Assembly: GCA_040143965.1 (NCBI GenBank)
Contig: JASJQH010007017.1
Span: 1-25,549 of the forward strand
DNA from: Basidiobolus ranarum
Taxonomy: Eukaryota; Basidiobolomycota; Basidiobolomycetes; Basidiobolales
DNA: 25,549 bases
Direction: 5' to 3'
Shown here piece by piece: positions 1 through 10,407 of the stretch. Within the stretch, counting starts at the first letter, position 1. Each line of letters begins with the position of its first letter. Position numbers and translations under genes: made by a program. The notes below the pieces were generated by a model. The model saw only the letters and a program-made list of their open reading frames with translations. It searched no databases and was not told the origin of the DNA.

Positions 1-205
1 GACCATGGGGAGTGGCAGAGTGAGAGTACGTTGGAAGAAGAAGATTTCGATGGGAATGGCCATGTATGATAAGGAAATGAACACATCAGCCACCATAGTT
101 ATCCAAGAGACGGAGTCATTTCCTTCTAATCAAGATACAAAAAGAGAAAATGAACAATGAATTTCAGTATACCAAATTTATGTTCTCAATATGCATACCT
201 GGCAT
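1..205 (-). CDS. N-terminus of an ethylene-receptor-like (hybrid?) histidine kinase, partial
   Basis: Two exons are visible. A 7-base coding exon (205-199, ATG CCA G) is followed by a GT-AG intron (198-126), then an exon from 125 that runs off the left edge, still open, for 41 codons. The first 44 residues contain VADVFISLSYMAIPIEIFFF, a hydrophobic helix with the pattern D..FI.L.Y..IP.E...F. From memory this matches the first membrane helix of plant ETR1 ([20 protein letters not shown]), including the Asp and Tyr at the positions of ETR1 D25 and Y32, which lie in the ethylene/copper-binding helix. Hybrid histidine kinases with this sensor are known from early-diverging fungi. The kinase and receiver parts would lie outside the window, so they are inferred. 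The reading frame upstream of ATG 205 has no other ATG before a stop near 290, which supports this start. It could be another membrane sensor with a similar helix; the gene itself is moderately certain. Confidence 0.55.
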
Positions 206-1558
206 GATTGTTTGTTTACAAAGTGGAGATGTTTTTAGTAAGTGCGAACTTCGTAAGATTGAACCAATATTCTGGGATGCAAAATGAAGAACATCAACCC
301 TTCGTTATATATTCAGTGGAAAACCAATTCTCGATGGTTCGGTAGTCAAGGTGCTGCGAGTATATTGAATCAAAGCTTTCGTATTACAAGGCAATAAGAT
401 CAAGTTCTCCTGAGAAAATGCACTTTCTGGGTTAAATTGGATGTGAGTACTTTTTTTATCTCATTCGTAAAGCATTGAGAGAGCTGGTATGGGAAAGATC
501 TTTTGCAACACCTCTCGCAAGTTTAATTTTATTCGAATTCTGGAAGTAATGAGTCCAATTCCAACTAGCTAATACCCCTGGGCCATTTTCATTTAATAAT
601 CTTGAATGTGGAACTAGTAAAGAAACTTGGCATATTATCTCGATTGTCCAAATCAGGGGCCAAAGATATATCCTAAACTTCCGAAAATAAGATGAAGGCA
701 AGGATAAATAATACGTTCAATATGATTATACATCAACACTGGCCAGTGTCTATTTTGAGATTTCACTTCAAACCGATGCTGAAAGAGCGAAACAAACAGC
801 GAGACAGAGCATTTTTGAGGTAAGAGTGAAATACAAAATGGATACAGCTAATAGCATATCTCTTGAACATAGTGAGCTTTGTATGTCCATAAATAGTCAA
901 GCGTATACACTAGCGGTGAAACAATACTAAGGAAATATCCTCACAAAAAAGAGACCATTTGATGTGATATCCAATATGCCACTCAAACGATCCAAAATGA
1001 TTTAAAAAGGGTTCACTCATCAGAAACAACCTTGTGTTGAAGAATCATGATTGTTTAGAGGCAAAAGGCTGAACAAATTGAATGCCTGTAAGTGCTACAT
1101 ATATCATGCAATGTACATCTGATTCGGGTGATTACTAAGCTACCATACATGTACGATATCCACAAGTAGCCTTTTAATATTAGCAACTGATGCCCTATCA
1201 GAATAGCTTCCAGAAGAATTCACGCATGATGCTATTGTGGTGATGTATGGGCGAACGGCAATTTCCTAAACTTAAATGGTTCTCCACAAAGTATTCAAAA
1301 TCTCAGTTGCAAATCTGCACTGTACCAAATGTACAATATATATGGTATGCCCAATAAGGTGATAAGTAGTAGAAGTGCAATACTTCCACTCAATGTCATC
1401 TGAATATAGCATAACCCTAACCACTACAATCTAGCCCTTGGAAATTATATCATCTTCCACGCCCTCTATGTAATACCGTTATATAATATGTCTTGCAGCA
1501 GTCTTGCATTTGACTCGCCATGACTGAATATGTAGAACTTAATGAATAATGAAAAGTT
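206..1558. other. Intergenic, no gene recognised
   Basis: No open frame here carries a motif I recognise. The longest, about 80 codons on the minus strand at 456-701, resembles no known family. The first few hundred bases should hold the promoter of the histidine-kinase-like gene on the minus strand. An ATAACCCTAACC stretch near 1411-1422 is a two-copy telomere-like motif of unknown meaning. Confidence 0.5.
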
Positions 1559-1858
1559 TGTTGAAGTATTTGGGAGCCTGTTGGAAGTGGTTTGGAGAAT
1601 TAGAGAAATTGGTGGTTCTCACTTATTGATTTATTGAGTTGAAAGTTGACATTTATAGTTTTGTCAAGATGTAAACAAACTAACGTGTAGAATGTGTTAA
1701 GGAAGGTCCTAGGAACATGTGTGCAAGGTTTGGGGCTTCTTTGAAAAATCTATATATCTGCGAACTTCTAGGTAAATTCCTTATGAGAATAATGGGTGAT
1801 ATCTTGGTGAAATTAGCATTGCCTAAGCTTATTATTTAGTTATCCTATATTTCACTGA
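1559..1858 (+). mobile_element. Old LTR-retrotransposon fragment (copy A), rearranged
   Basis: This stretch matches the LTR at 23940-24287 over most of its length, starting with the same TGTTGAAGTATTTGGGAGCC end. Its 3' portion is present in inverted orientation relative to the reference copy, so the two halves form a partial inverted repeat. No internal retrotransposon sequence is attached. It is a fossil, broken and rearranged, and clearly diverged from the other copies. Confidence 0.75.
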
Positions 1859-2361
1859 TATGAATAGTTCGGTGCTTAATTCTAATATTTCCAACATATA
1901 TGACATCCAAGAATATATTCTCTCTCATTTATATCTATCGAACAAAACACTATACGTTGACGCCAATAGAATGTATTCTTTTCACATACCAATTAGTCCT
2001 ATGATCCTACAGAGTTCAACGGGAAATATTCCAGATAGTGTCTAATCTGTATGACTATTGAACTCTCAACGTTTTATAATGTGTAAAGAAATCATTACAG
2101 ATGATCGATCTTTCCAATCATGATTCAATCGATCACATTTTATCAATTCAATTAAATAGTCGATCAAGAGCAATTTGACTTTATTTTCATGCAATAGCCT
2201 TTGTGTGGCCATCATATACAAAATTTGCAAAATTAAAACGAGCTTATATACATTTGGTTGCAGTAGATGAAGAAAGTGGAATATATGGACTGGTGATAGC
2301 TTTACGAGGACGATAAGTTACAAAACATATATACAATGATAAATACCAAGAGATGTATCAC
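1859..2361. other. Intergenic, no gene recognised
   Basis: AT-rich spacer between the LTR fragment and the 3' end of the Cys-rich gene. A 61-codon plus-strand open frame at 1860-2045 has no recognisable motif and begins at the end of the LTR fossil, so I do not call it a gene. Confidence 0.4.
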
Positions 2362-3675
2362 TTAGCATGTATCAAAATCATTCAAATTGATAGATGGGAC
2401 TGATTCATAATCAAGACTAAGTTCAACATGCTCAATCCCGTGAAATGTTTGAGCGACAAAATCGTCTGGCAAATATTCATATTGCTTATCCATGCTCTTC
2501 ACCACGTACCGTCTTCCAACTGGAGGATTCGACTGTATTGCATATCGTATTAGATCATTGAATGTCATTTTGGGAGATATCACTATTCGATCTTTAACCG
2601 TCTTCTTAGCTATGTGTAGAGATACAGTTTTCAGTGGTACTTTTTCTGAAAATCAAAGCCTATCAGTAGCCGATTTAACAATTGAAGTGAATAAACACAA
2701 ACTACCTTTAGGAGAAGCGGAAGCAACTATGTGAGCTAGATCGTAAGTGACCAATGGCGCAAAATCTCTATTCGGAGGTGTCTGCAGTCGCGGAGATGGG
2801 GAGGGCGATGGGGAGGAGGACTGGAATATTATATCATCATCTTCAGAACTGCGAGAAGCTTTCCTCATCGAATTAGCTCTTTGTATCTTCGTATTCAATG
2901 TTTGAGGGTGAAGAGGTAGAAAGGTTTGTTCCGATTCAGTTTTTACATAATCTTGGCAGAACACTACACTATTCAAGTTGGCCAATTTTGATGCTAGGCC
3001 TCTCAGAGGCGAAACTGGGGATTTGTCCAAAGTAACAACACGGCCTATTTGTTGTGGAAATAGCTATTATTAAATTAAAATACACTAATTTGCGTTGTTC
3101 AACAATTAGTACCTTGGACGCCCTTATCACCATTCACATTCGATAATGGACTTCCTGTAGGAGAGAAACGAGAAGTACGGAATCTATCGCTTCTAGGAGT
3201 TGGCTTACTAGCAAGGCTACCTTCATTGAAAACTGGTAATTAAAAAGACATTAGTGTATAGTACAAGGTTGTCGAAGTGAACAAAAAAGCAACCTTTAGC
3301 CCATCTGCGACAAATCGAGTTACACGCCATGCAAAGTTTGACTTCCTTACATGATTCCTCCCAAATTAAGCGTTGAGAGAGGTTGGCCTTTAACCAAGTC
3401 ATAAAGACTCGATTATTAGGTAAAATACATCTACGACGAAATTCCACTTTGTAACCTTGTCTTCTCTTATTCCAGTGAATTTCGGAAGCGGGACAGTGGC
3501 AATCGTTGGTGCCATATTTTCCGGCACAAGTTAAACAGGTTAAGCATGTTACGCATATATTTGGACGCAAAGAGAGAGAAAATTGAAAAGAAGGTTGTTC
3601 CAATTCAAAAGAGGGAAGTTTTGTAGTGCTACGCTCATTATTGAGCTTAAAATTGGGAATATAAACCTCCGACAT
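2362..3675 (-). CDS. Unrecognised Cys-rich protein, four exons, 374 aa
   Basis: Exons 3675-3294, 3232-3113, 3044-2706 and 2645-2362 join in frame over three GT-AG introns (61, 68 and 60 bases) to give 374 residues. I do not recognise the family. The N-terminal third holds two cysteine groups: C41, C44, C47, C50, C59 and C61 in a C-x2-C-x2-C-x2-C-x8-C-x-C spacing, then C109, C115, C118 and C122, with a basic stretch (KRRQGYKVEFRRRC) between them. That looks like a metal-binding, possibly nucleic-acid-binding module. The middle is Ser/Pro-rich and likely disordered, with an SPSPSPSP tract after an acidic patch (SSEDDD) near residue 240. The last 75 or so residues are predicted-folded and could be a ubiquitin-like or PB1-like domain, which is a guess. 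There is no signal peptide or membrane segment. The exon model is good; the function is unknown. Confidence 0.75.
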
Positions 3676-4768
3676 TGCAGTAATTGACAGTTGAGAATCT
3701 TGAGTGTAGAGCTGCTATAAAATATTCAAGTATTTGTATCCTAGCCTGTTGTAGACAAAGTTATTCTGAGACGCAAGTTCGAGTGTATATCCACACAGTT
3801 GGAGTAACTGCTTGATTTTCCGATGGTACCATTATGTCATAGTTCAAATGGGTAACTGAGAGGTGATTGGTCAATATATTTTAACATAAAATGATTCACA
3901 TCAGTAATGAGGATTCACTTTGTAAGCTTTCTATTCTATAATATGCTGACTGCCCAAGTTATCATTAGGACATATTTGTTAGCAACTAGCTGCTTTTATG
4001 ACTAATTATATTATATAATACTTATTTTGATATAAACTAATCCATTTTTCTCTGTACGCGATCCTCTTCACCAATCATTTCTCGTTTTTTTCCAAGAAGA
4101 ATATTCGAACCAGTCTACATCGAAAATATCAATATCAATACATTCCTATTGGTCATATTTTCCGAAAATACCATCCGTCGGAAAATAAAATAATTCGGTA
4201 AGAATGAAATATTCATCTAATGCTGCATAAAGCTATCAATGATGTTTCCTCGACCAATGAAAAGTATACTGTGTAAGCCAATGATTGGAACTTATTCAGA
4301 GGCTGAGTTACAAAAAGAGAGTACTTTCCAGTTATTAGCTTAATAGTTTTGGCGAGTTTCACCGTTTCGAGAACTTTCGAAGGCCCCGGTTTCGATACCA
4401 CAGCATCTACATTTATCATTAATTTTTACGCTAGTAATTCAATTTTTTTCATTACGATTGATGTGGTTTAGCCAAATAATAACCATTACTGAATAAATAT
4501 CAGAGATAAGCAAATTTGAAACACATCTTCAGTAAGGTACAGCCATCTTTGAGTTGGTGTTTGCAAATATAATATATTAAAGCTGGGAACTTGATAGTTT
4601 ATTTGAAGTAGTTCAACGCAAATCATACCATTTGGATATCAATGATTTATAGTGAGTTTAAGTGGCGAAGTTGACGATATTAAATTCAAATTCTGAAATA
4701 TTGAACCATTGTTAAACTTAAAAGGATTTACGTAAATTTGTCATTAATTCGAAACTGATATTGCTCTA
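3676..4768. other. Intergenic, no gene recognised
   Basis: About 1.1 kb between the 5' end of the Cys-rich gene and the 3' end of the amylase gene, so it should hold the former's promoter and the latter's terminator. A 68-codon minus-strand open frame at 4213-4419 has no family resemblance and is probably chance. Confidence 0.4.
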
Positions 4769-6223
4769 TTATTGAGATGGGACCCAAACAGAGACTGATC
4801 CACCATTAGCCTTGAAGTTGGCCCATCCATCTTCTTCAATCACAACCTCATCTTCACAATGCCCAAGGAAGTCACGCCATTTTTGACCTGCTCTATCTTG
4901 ACCAACCTCCATTCTTTTCTCACCAGCATCGCTGTTGGTTAACACCACAGCACATGCTTTACTTTGATCGTCTTCCTTGCCCATACGTACCCATCCAACA
5001 GTGTTGGGATGGTCCCAATAATCCCGAGTCTCACCACAGGCATAGTCTTTCCTGGCAAGTAATAGTTGTTTGATTACATCATACTTGGGCGGAACTGGCT
5101 CCTCACCACTAATGCCATACAAGTCACCATAGAACACACAAGGATACCCTTGGTCACGTAACAGAATGATGGCATATGCATGTGGCTTGAACCAATCCTG
5201 AACCCAAGACTCGAGCGACTCACCTGGCTGTGAATCGTGGTTGTCAACAAAGGTAACAGCATGGGTTGGGTGCTTGGCGACGATAGTCTCATCGAACAGC
5301 TGTTGTAGGTCATACTCCTTGCCTTTATTCGAGGCCTGAGAGAGATTGTAGTGTAGTGGGACATCGAACAGATCGATCGAGTAGTCCACATCCTCCAAAT
5401 GTTTGTCCACCGCTTCGATGCTACTCTTCCAGAACTCACCGACAGCATAGAACTTGTCGTTACCCAACTCCTGGCGTACGTGCTTCATCAAATCATATAT
5501 GAATTCTCCATCAATGTGTTTCGCGGCATCTATGCGGAAACCTGAAAGTTGAAGCTCTTTTGACACCCATACGGCCCATTTCTTTGTCTCTTCTTGGACC
5601 TCAGGGTGACTGTAGTCGATGTTGGCAAACATGAGATAGTCATAGTTTCCGAATTCATCATCCACACTATCCGCCCATGACTTATTTTCCCCCACGATCC
5701 GATACACTCCTTTCTTTTGGTTCTCCTCATCCCAGTCGGTTCCAGTGAAGTGGTTGAAGTTCCATTTGAAGTCGGAATGCTTATCACCACGTCCTGGGAA
5801 TGTGAACTTTGTCCAAGCCACAATATCATGTGGTTCTGAAATTTCATTCTCTCGATTCTCTTGATCCACTTCGATCGCTTGGAATCTCTCAGTCTCATCA
5901 GCTGCCGCTTTATGATTCAGCACCACGTCACAGTAGATTTGAAGTCCGTGCTCCTTACAATGCTTGATTGCTTCGACTAACTCCTGCTTGGTCCCATACT
6001 TGGTGGCAACGGTGTTTTTCTGGTCAAATTCTCCAAGATCCCAGAGATCATAAACACCATACCCCACATCTTCTTTCGTTTCACCTTTGGTAGGAGGTGG
6101 AATCCAGACCCCGGTGATTCCAAGCTCTGCTAGCTCCTGAGCTCTCTCTTGAAGACGCTGCCAGTGCTTATGGTCGGCGGGAAGGTGCCATTCAAAGAAT
6201 TGAATCATTGTTTCATTACCCAT
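4769..6223 (-). CDS. Intracellular bacterial-type alpha-amylase, GH13 subfamily 5
   Basis: A single uninterrupted frame of 484 residues. It hydrolyses internal alpha-1,4-glucosidic bonds of starch or glycogen-like glucans. All four GH13 regions are present: DVVLNH (99-104), FRIDAAKH with nucleophile D232, VGEFW with acid/base E263, and FVDNHD with D330. The length and the sequence around FPGRGDKHSDFKWNF and DVPLHY resemble Bacillus liquefying amylases such as that of B. licheniformis (mature enzyme about 483 aa). It starts MGNETMIQFFEWH, directly at the barrel, with no signal peptide, so it should act in the cytoplasm. Fungal members of GH13_5 (Histoplasma Amy1, Aspergillus AmyD types) are intracellular and have been linked to cell-wall alpha-glucan synthesis. 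It is the only complete gene here without introns and is visibly GC-richer than the spacers around it, which fits old acquisition from bacteria or a processed copy. Confidence 0.96.
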   Translation of the reverse strand: MGNETMIQFFEWHLPADHKHWQRLQERAQELAELGITGVWIPPPTKGETKEDVGYGVYDLWDLGEFDQKNTVATKYGTKQELVEAIKHCKEHGLQIYCDVVLNHKAAADETERFQAIEVDQENRENEISEPHDIVAWTKFTFPGRGDKHSDFKWNFNHFTGTDWDEENQKKGVYRIVGENKSWADSVDDEFGNYDYLMFANIDYSHPEVQEETKKWAVWVSKELQLSGFRIDAAKHIDGEFIYDLMKHVRQELGNDKFYAVGEFWKSSIEAVDKHLEDVDYSIDLFDVPLHYNLSQASNKGKEYDLQQLFDETIVAKHPTHAVTFVDNHDSQPGESLESWVQDWFKPHAYAIILLRDQGYPCVFYGDLYGISGEEPVPPKYDVIKQLLLARKDYACGETRDYWDHPNTVGWVRMGKEDDQSKACAVVLTNSDAGEKRMEVGQDRAGQKWRDFLGHCEDEVVIEEDGWANFKANGGSVSVWVPSQ

Positions 6224-6871
6224 ATTGAGGTTTATTTTACTCGCTTTGGAAGAGGAAGGTATAAATGCTACCAGCTAAGAAATCAAGGCTGATACGTTTA
6301 GTAGAGTTTCTTGGTTGGGTTTTTATATACTCAATACATATCATATCATGTGAGGTATTTCTCCTTTTCACTACTCCCCCCTTCTGACGTATGTATGGAG
6401 TTGACAATTCAAGAGCATCTATAGTATAGTCTGTGGATCTTGCCTTAAATCCTCTTCTCTGATGACGCAAATCCAATCTCTATTATATTGCTTAATATTC
6501 ATTTGATATACTAATCAGTCGCCCTTTAAATTTGGATGAAAGTTGGTTGATCCCAGATTGTAATATGTGTAGGATGATGTAATTACTCCACAGTTCCAAC
6601 TATAAGGTACTTCTAAAGCAACATTTCAAAAATTGGCTTTAAAGTCCGCTAGTGCTCATGAAATCTATGGATCAATGCACAATTAAACCACTAACCAATT
6701 GGAGTTAGAGATATATCAATCTGATCACTATATATAAAATATAACCCCAAATAATTTGGTTCTCAGGAACATCAGTATCCTTTCCTTAATTAGTAACACA
6801 AGCATATATATACATCAAGGTGTGCTCAACATCGATACGAATAATGAAACTGATACGATTTTACTTGTGGT
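6224..6871. promoter_or_regulatory. Amylase upstream region (promoter)
   Basis: This region lies upstream of the amylase start on the minus strand. Around 6373-6384 the minus strand reads AGAAGGGGGGAGTAG, which contains the AGGGG core of a fungal stress-response element. That is a five-base match in a G-run, so it is weak evidence. A minus-strand open frame at 6237-6476 has no recognisable product. Nothing else in the stretch stands out. Confidence 0.3.
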
Positions 6872-7050
6872 CACTCGATCGATTTGCTCGACTTCCTATT
6901 GCACTGCAATATCTCTCAGGATTTGAGCATAGACAAGGGGTATGGCCTGCGACAGCTGTTCAATGGTGCCGCCGTCGCTAAACACCCAACCCATGTCACA
7001 TCTGTCGACAACCACGACCCACTGGTGAGTCACTTGAGTCACTGTAACTA
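6872..7050 (+). pseudogene. Fragment of a second GH13_5 alpha-amylase gene
   Basis: Read on the plus strand, 6872-7024 translates without a stop into about 51 residues that align with residues 281-331 of the intact amylase, for example HSIDLLDFLLHCN against YSIDLFDVPLHYN and VAKHPTHVTSVDNHD against VAKHPTHAVTFVDNHD. The match continues for about another 25 bases in a shifted frame (GESLES) and then meets a stop. No start, no N-terminal two thirds and no C-terminus are present, so this is a dead remnant. It faces away from the intact gene. Its LFNGAAVAKHP is closer to the LLNGTVVSKHP of the Bacillus enzyme than to the LFDETIVAKHP of its neighbour, which suggests it comes from a different paralogue and not from a recent copy. 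Confidence 0.85.
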
Positions 7051-7220
7051 GTTTAAGAACACAGTTTATTCATCCCAAGTATTCCAAGAGATACAATGAT
7101 ATTCATTGATTATACACTTGGGATTACATAAACCAGAGTTCACTTAACATATTATGCTTTTAAATTTTCGCTATTTCTATATAATGGTCAAAGTAATTTA
7201 GAGTTAGAGCTGGTTTAAAT

Positions 7221-9285
7221 CTAATAGCCCATAAAAAACAAGTTGATTTTCTTTAGTGTTGCCCTAGATGGAGAGGCCTAGAAAGATATTATTAGTGATT
7301 CGAATTCAACCTTCACATCCATACTTCAGTAGAGATCTTACCGATGGATGGGATTCAGTGATCTGAAGTAGTTTTCGCAGGATCAAATCTTTTGTTACTT
7401 GAGATTTAGCAACACCTTCCGGTACTATATCGCCAGCTTCGTTATAATAATGGATCATAATGGCGAGTGCAATTCCTACGGAGCGATCTTTGCCTTGAGC
7501 ACAATGTACAAGGATAGTACGATTCTCGGTTAACTTCTCTTTAGCAAATTCCAAAGCTTTTGGAATTAATTCGAGTAAAGTAGATTGGCCTTTTTTCCCC
7601 TCGGGTATATTAAGGTGTAAATATTCGGATTTGTGAGTTTCATCAAGATTATCGTTATACTCGAGTTCACAGCAATTGATGATGCAATCGAAGGTGTTCC
7701 AACATTGAGGAGGTCGTCCTAATCATTGTAATGAAATTTTGTTAAAACCTATAAAAGAATATACTTTAAATGGCGATATTTACCACTGGTACGACTACCG
7801 ATGGCGATGGTAGTTCCTTCAATAAAATCGAATGGACGTTGTATCGGTTTTCCAGATTTATCGAGCCATTGTTCGCCATAATGCTCGCTACTCTGTGATT
7901 TCTTAGCTTTAGCAACGATTTCACGCACGCGACGTTCACATGTGGCTGCATCAGCTGCAAGAATGGATTCATGGTTTTCCCAGAATAACGAAGGAGTTAA
8001 ACCCTAAGAGAAATCATAAGTAACTTAACAGACATGTTGATTTTGAAATTAGCAAAATACCATGGCCCAACATTCATGATCGTCGGCAGATCCCTGAATG
8101 TACATATAGCCCGGTTGAGGCTCCATCGCAGATTTAATTTGACGTGAAGCACTTAAACAGAGTACGGGATAGAATGGCTCATCTTCATAGCAAATATTTG
8201 TCGTAGCAGATAGTTGTGATTGTGGAGTATACCACAGAGGACGTAACGGCTTTTGTAAAAGAGAAGATAATTTGGATAGATTGATCCCCGAAGACTTTAA
8301 ATATGAACAGTATGAGTTAAACAACCAACGACAGTATGTAAAATTTCTCAACTTAAATTACCGAAAGTTTTTGAACGAAATCTGCCATTCTATCTGAAAT
8401 TTGACTATGTTCGGAAGCAGAAATAACCGATGGAAGTGAATGAAACTCCAAATCCCAATTCTGTGGTAGTTCCTCTTTTGTTAAAGTACCGTTGATAATT
8501 TGTTGTTGGCGCCATTGATAGATTGCATTGTTTATTGCGCAACACCATATCGGAACAGTCTTGGAGAGCGAGTCGGGAACGCGTTTTCCACGTCTAGTAG
8601 AATCCACCAAAATACATCCGTGGTGTTGTTCGATTATATCAAGTAGGTGAAGGTTTAAGCGTCTCAAGTTCAAATTCCATTTTCCTGTGTGCCCATCAGT
8701 AGATTTGAAATATACTGTTTGGTAAAATAACTAAAAAAAATTGACGTTGTTTAGTAACTTACAAAATAATACTATGTTGCAAGAATACTTACTTTCTTGG
8801 GTCGTACATACCAGGTTCCACACCTTTCGTTCGCTAGAAAATATTCCGAATATAGTTTGAGTTATGGTGAAAAATTCGGTTTTTTATGACGAAGGGATAT
8901 ATAATGGCCTTCAGTTGAAGAACATTAACAGAAACGTCTGATGGTTTGTCCAAATCACACAGTATTGCTTACCTATCAGTGGTAGTTTAGGGAATATCTC
9001 TGCAACATTGTCTACAAAATCAGCATCTACTTCAATTGATCGAAGACGATTGTACACGTTTTTATTATCTTTCCTTAGTTCCTCTAGTATGTTGTGCTGG
9101 TTTGGGTGTCCAAAGGTAACGTCAAGATCAGAGAAATCTTGGTTAATGTTTTCAACTGAAACAGACTGAAAACTTGGGGCAGTATCCAAAAAGGGCTCGA
9201 AGTCCGTTGAAGGGAGGCTTTCAGTATCAGAGAAGTTATCCTCAGAGTCACTGTTGACAGAACAAAAGAAAGACATTTTAAACAC
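7221..9285 (-). CDS. RIT1: tRNA A64-2'-O-ribosylphosphate transferase (initiator tRNA), seven exons
   Basis: Exons 9285-8973, 8833-8793, 8730-8362, 8294-8061, 8003-7784, 7718-7342 and 7277-7221 give 536 residues (yeast Rit1 about 513). The enzyme adds a 2'-O-ribosyl phosphate to A64 of initiator tRNA-Met, which keeps it out of elongation. Family blocks are unmistakable: YNRLRSIEVDADFVDNVAEI near residue 80, YFKSTDGHTGKW (125-136), DSTRRGKRVPDSLSKTVPIW (161-180), PFYPVLCLSASR, and the C-terminal phosphatase-like loop HCAQGKDR (463-470). The 57-base last exon encodes PSRATLKKINLFFMGY, matching the conserved family C-terminus; ignoring it would cut the protein at 7306. The first 65 or so residues are an acidic, Ser/Asp-rich extension before the conserved part and may be disordered. 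Exon 3 could instead begin at 8715, dropping five residues. The gene is certain and the exact start less so. Confidence 0.93.
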
Positions 9286-10407
9286 CGGAAAGGATGTAAA
9301 TTAGATAATTTATTTATTGTGGTTCTATTATGAAAGTTTGCCTAAATCCATCCAAATCAGACAAGTATCTCAATTGATTTAGTGAAATAGCTACAACAGA
9401 CAGAAAGACACCTTCCCATCAAACTTTAACTGACATTTTAGAACTCATATATCCCAAGTGTGCCAAGCTTCATATAACCAATGCTTATCTTTAGTCTGTT
9501 TATCATTCATGTAGAGTTGATGATTTAGCACCTGGATTAGGACAGCAAGATTATCACGCGCGAGGAAGTAACAAGTACATGTTTAGATCTATCTAGACCA
9601 ATGCAACAGTAATACACGTATGTATTATTGCCAAGCATTCTGCGATCAAGAGAGCATAGTTTCTAGATAGCAGTCTAAGTACAAAGCGTTATTACAATAT
9701 TGGGAAATTAAGACTTGATTCAGAATATCCAATACCGATGTATTACTGTATCGGGTAGAAGGACTTGATTAATATAGATAGGCAAGATTCCGTGCAAATT
9801 TCAATGTTCTAAGTCCCATCTCTACAGCCTGGTAATGTTATAGCAGAGTTAGGATCAGAACAACTCCAGGATTACAGGAAATATTCTTAGCAGAAAAATG
9901 AATTAAAATCCGGATTATTGCCAAATCCAAATCCATAGTTACTGGCGGCAAAACTTTATCCTTGCTCAACATCACAGCTTTTCACAGCTCCAATCGCGAT
10001 GTTACTTGTTGTCCTTATTTGCAGCGTGACTAGCTAGGAATACCTTCAAAAGCATCAACATAAAAATGAGGAGCTCCGCTTCATCTAATTATCTTGTCTA
10101 GAACTTCTCTGAGATGTGTACAAACAAGGAAGAGTAGTTTGGCTATCGCCGCATTCTAGCCTCTTCACTTATGTAAATGCTGAATGTACTACTCTTTTGA
10201 ACAATTTCAAATCACAAAGATATCCCACTACTCCCCTGCTCCCAAATAGGCGCTCTAATCCTGTCCAGACACTCGGTCCATCTATGCTAACCCAATCATT
10301 GATGATATCTCCAAATTTGTAGAAGCGGGTTTCTAGGCATTTTTGAAAATAAAAGGCCGTGTACCAAAGTGGAGCTCCTTCATCAGTGCAAATAGTTACT
10401 TCACATC
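9286..10407. promoter_or_regulatory. Divergent intergenic region between RIT1 and CYP51
   Basis: About 1.1 kb that must hold the promoters of both flanking genes. A TATA-like AAAATAAAAGG lies about 60 bases before the CYP51 start. I found no clear sterol regulatory element. A 68-codon plus-strand open frame at 10116-10322 has no recognisable motif. No RNA gene was seen. Confidence 0.35.

Noticed and set aside
1-157. Plus-strand open frame at the left edge
   Set aside because: The minus strand of the same bases encodes a recognisable ETR-like helix with a proper acceptor site; the plus-strand frame has no motif.
5074-5898. Open frames of 122-124 codons on the minus strand inside the amylase
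   Set aside because: They are out-of-frame shadows of the amylase coding sequence, with biased composition and no family motif.
7306-7341. Reading RIT1 straight through to a stop at 7306
   Set aside because: That ending (RSLLKYGCEG) matches nothing in the family, while splicing at 7342/7277 yields the conserved PSRATL...FFMGY ending.
10116-10322. 68-codon plus-strand open frame upstream of CYP51
   Set aside because: No motif and no splice link to CYP51; probably chance within the promoter region.
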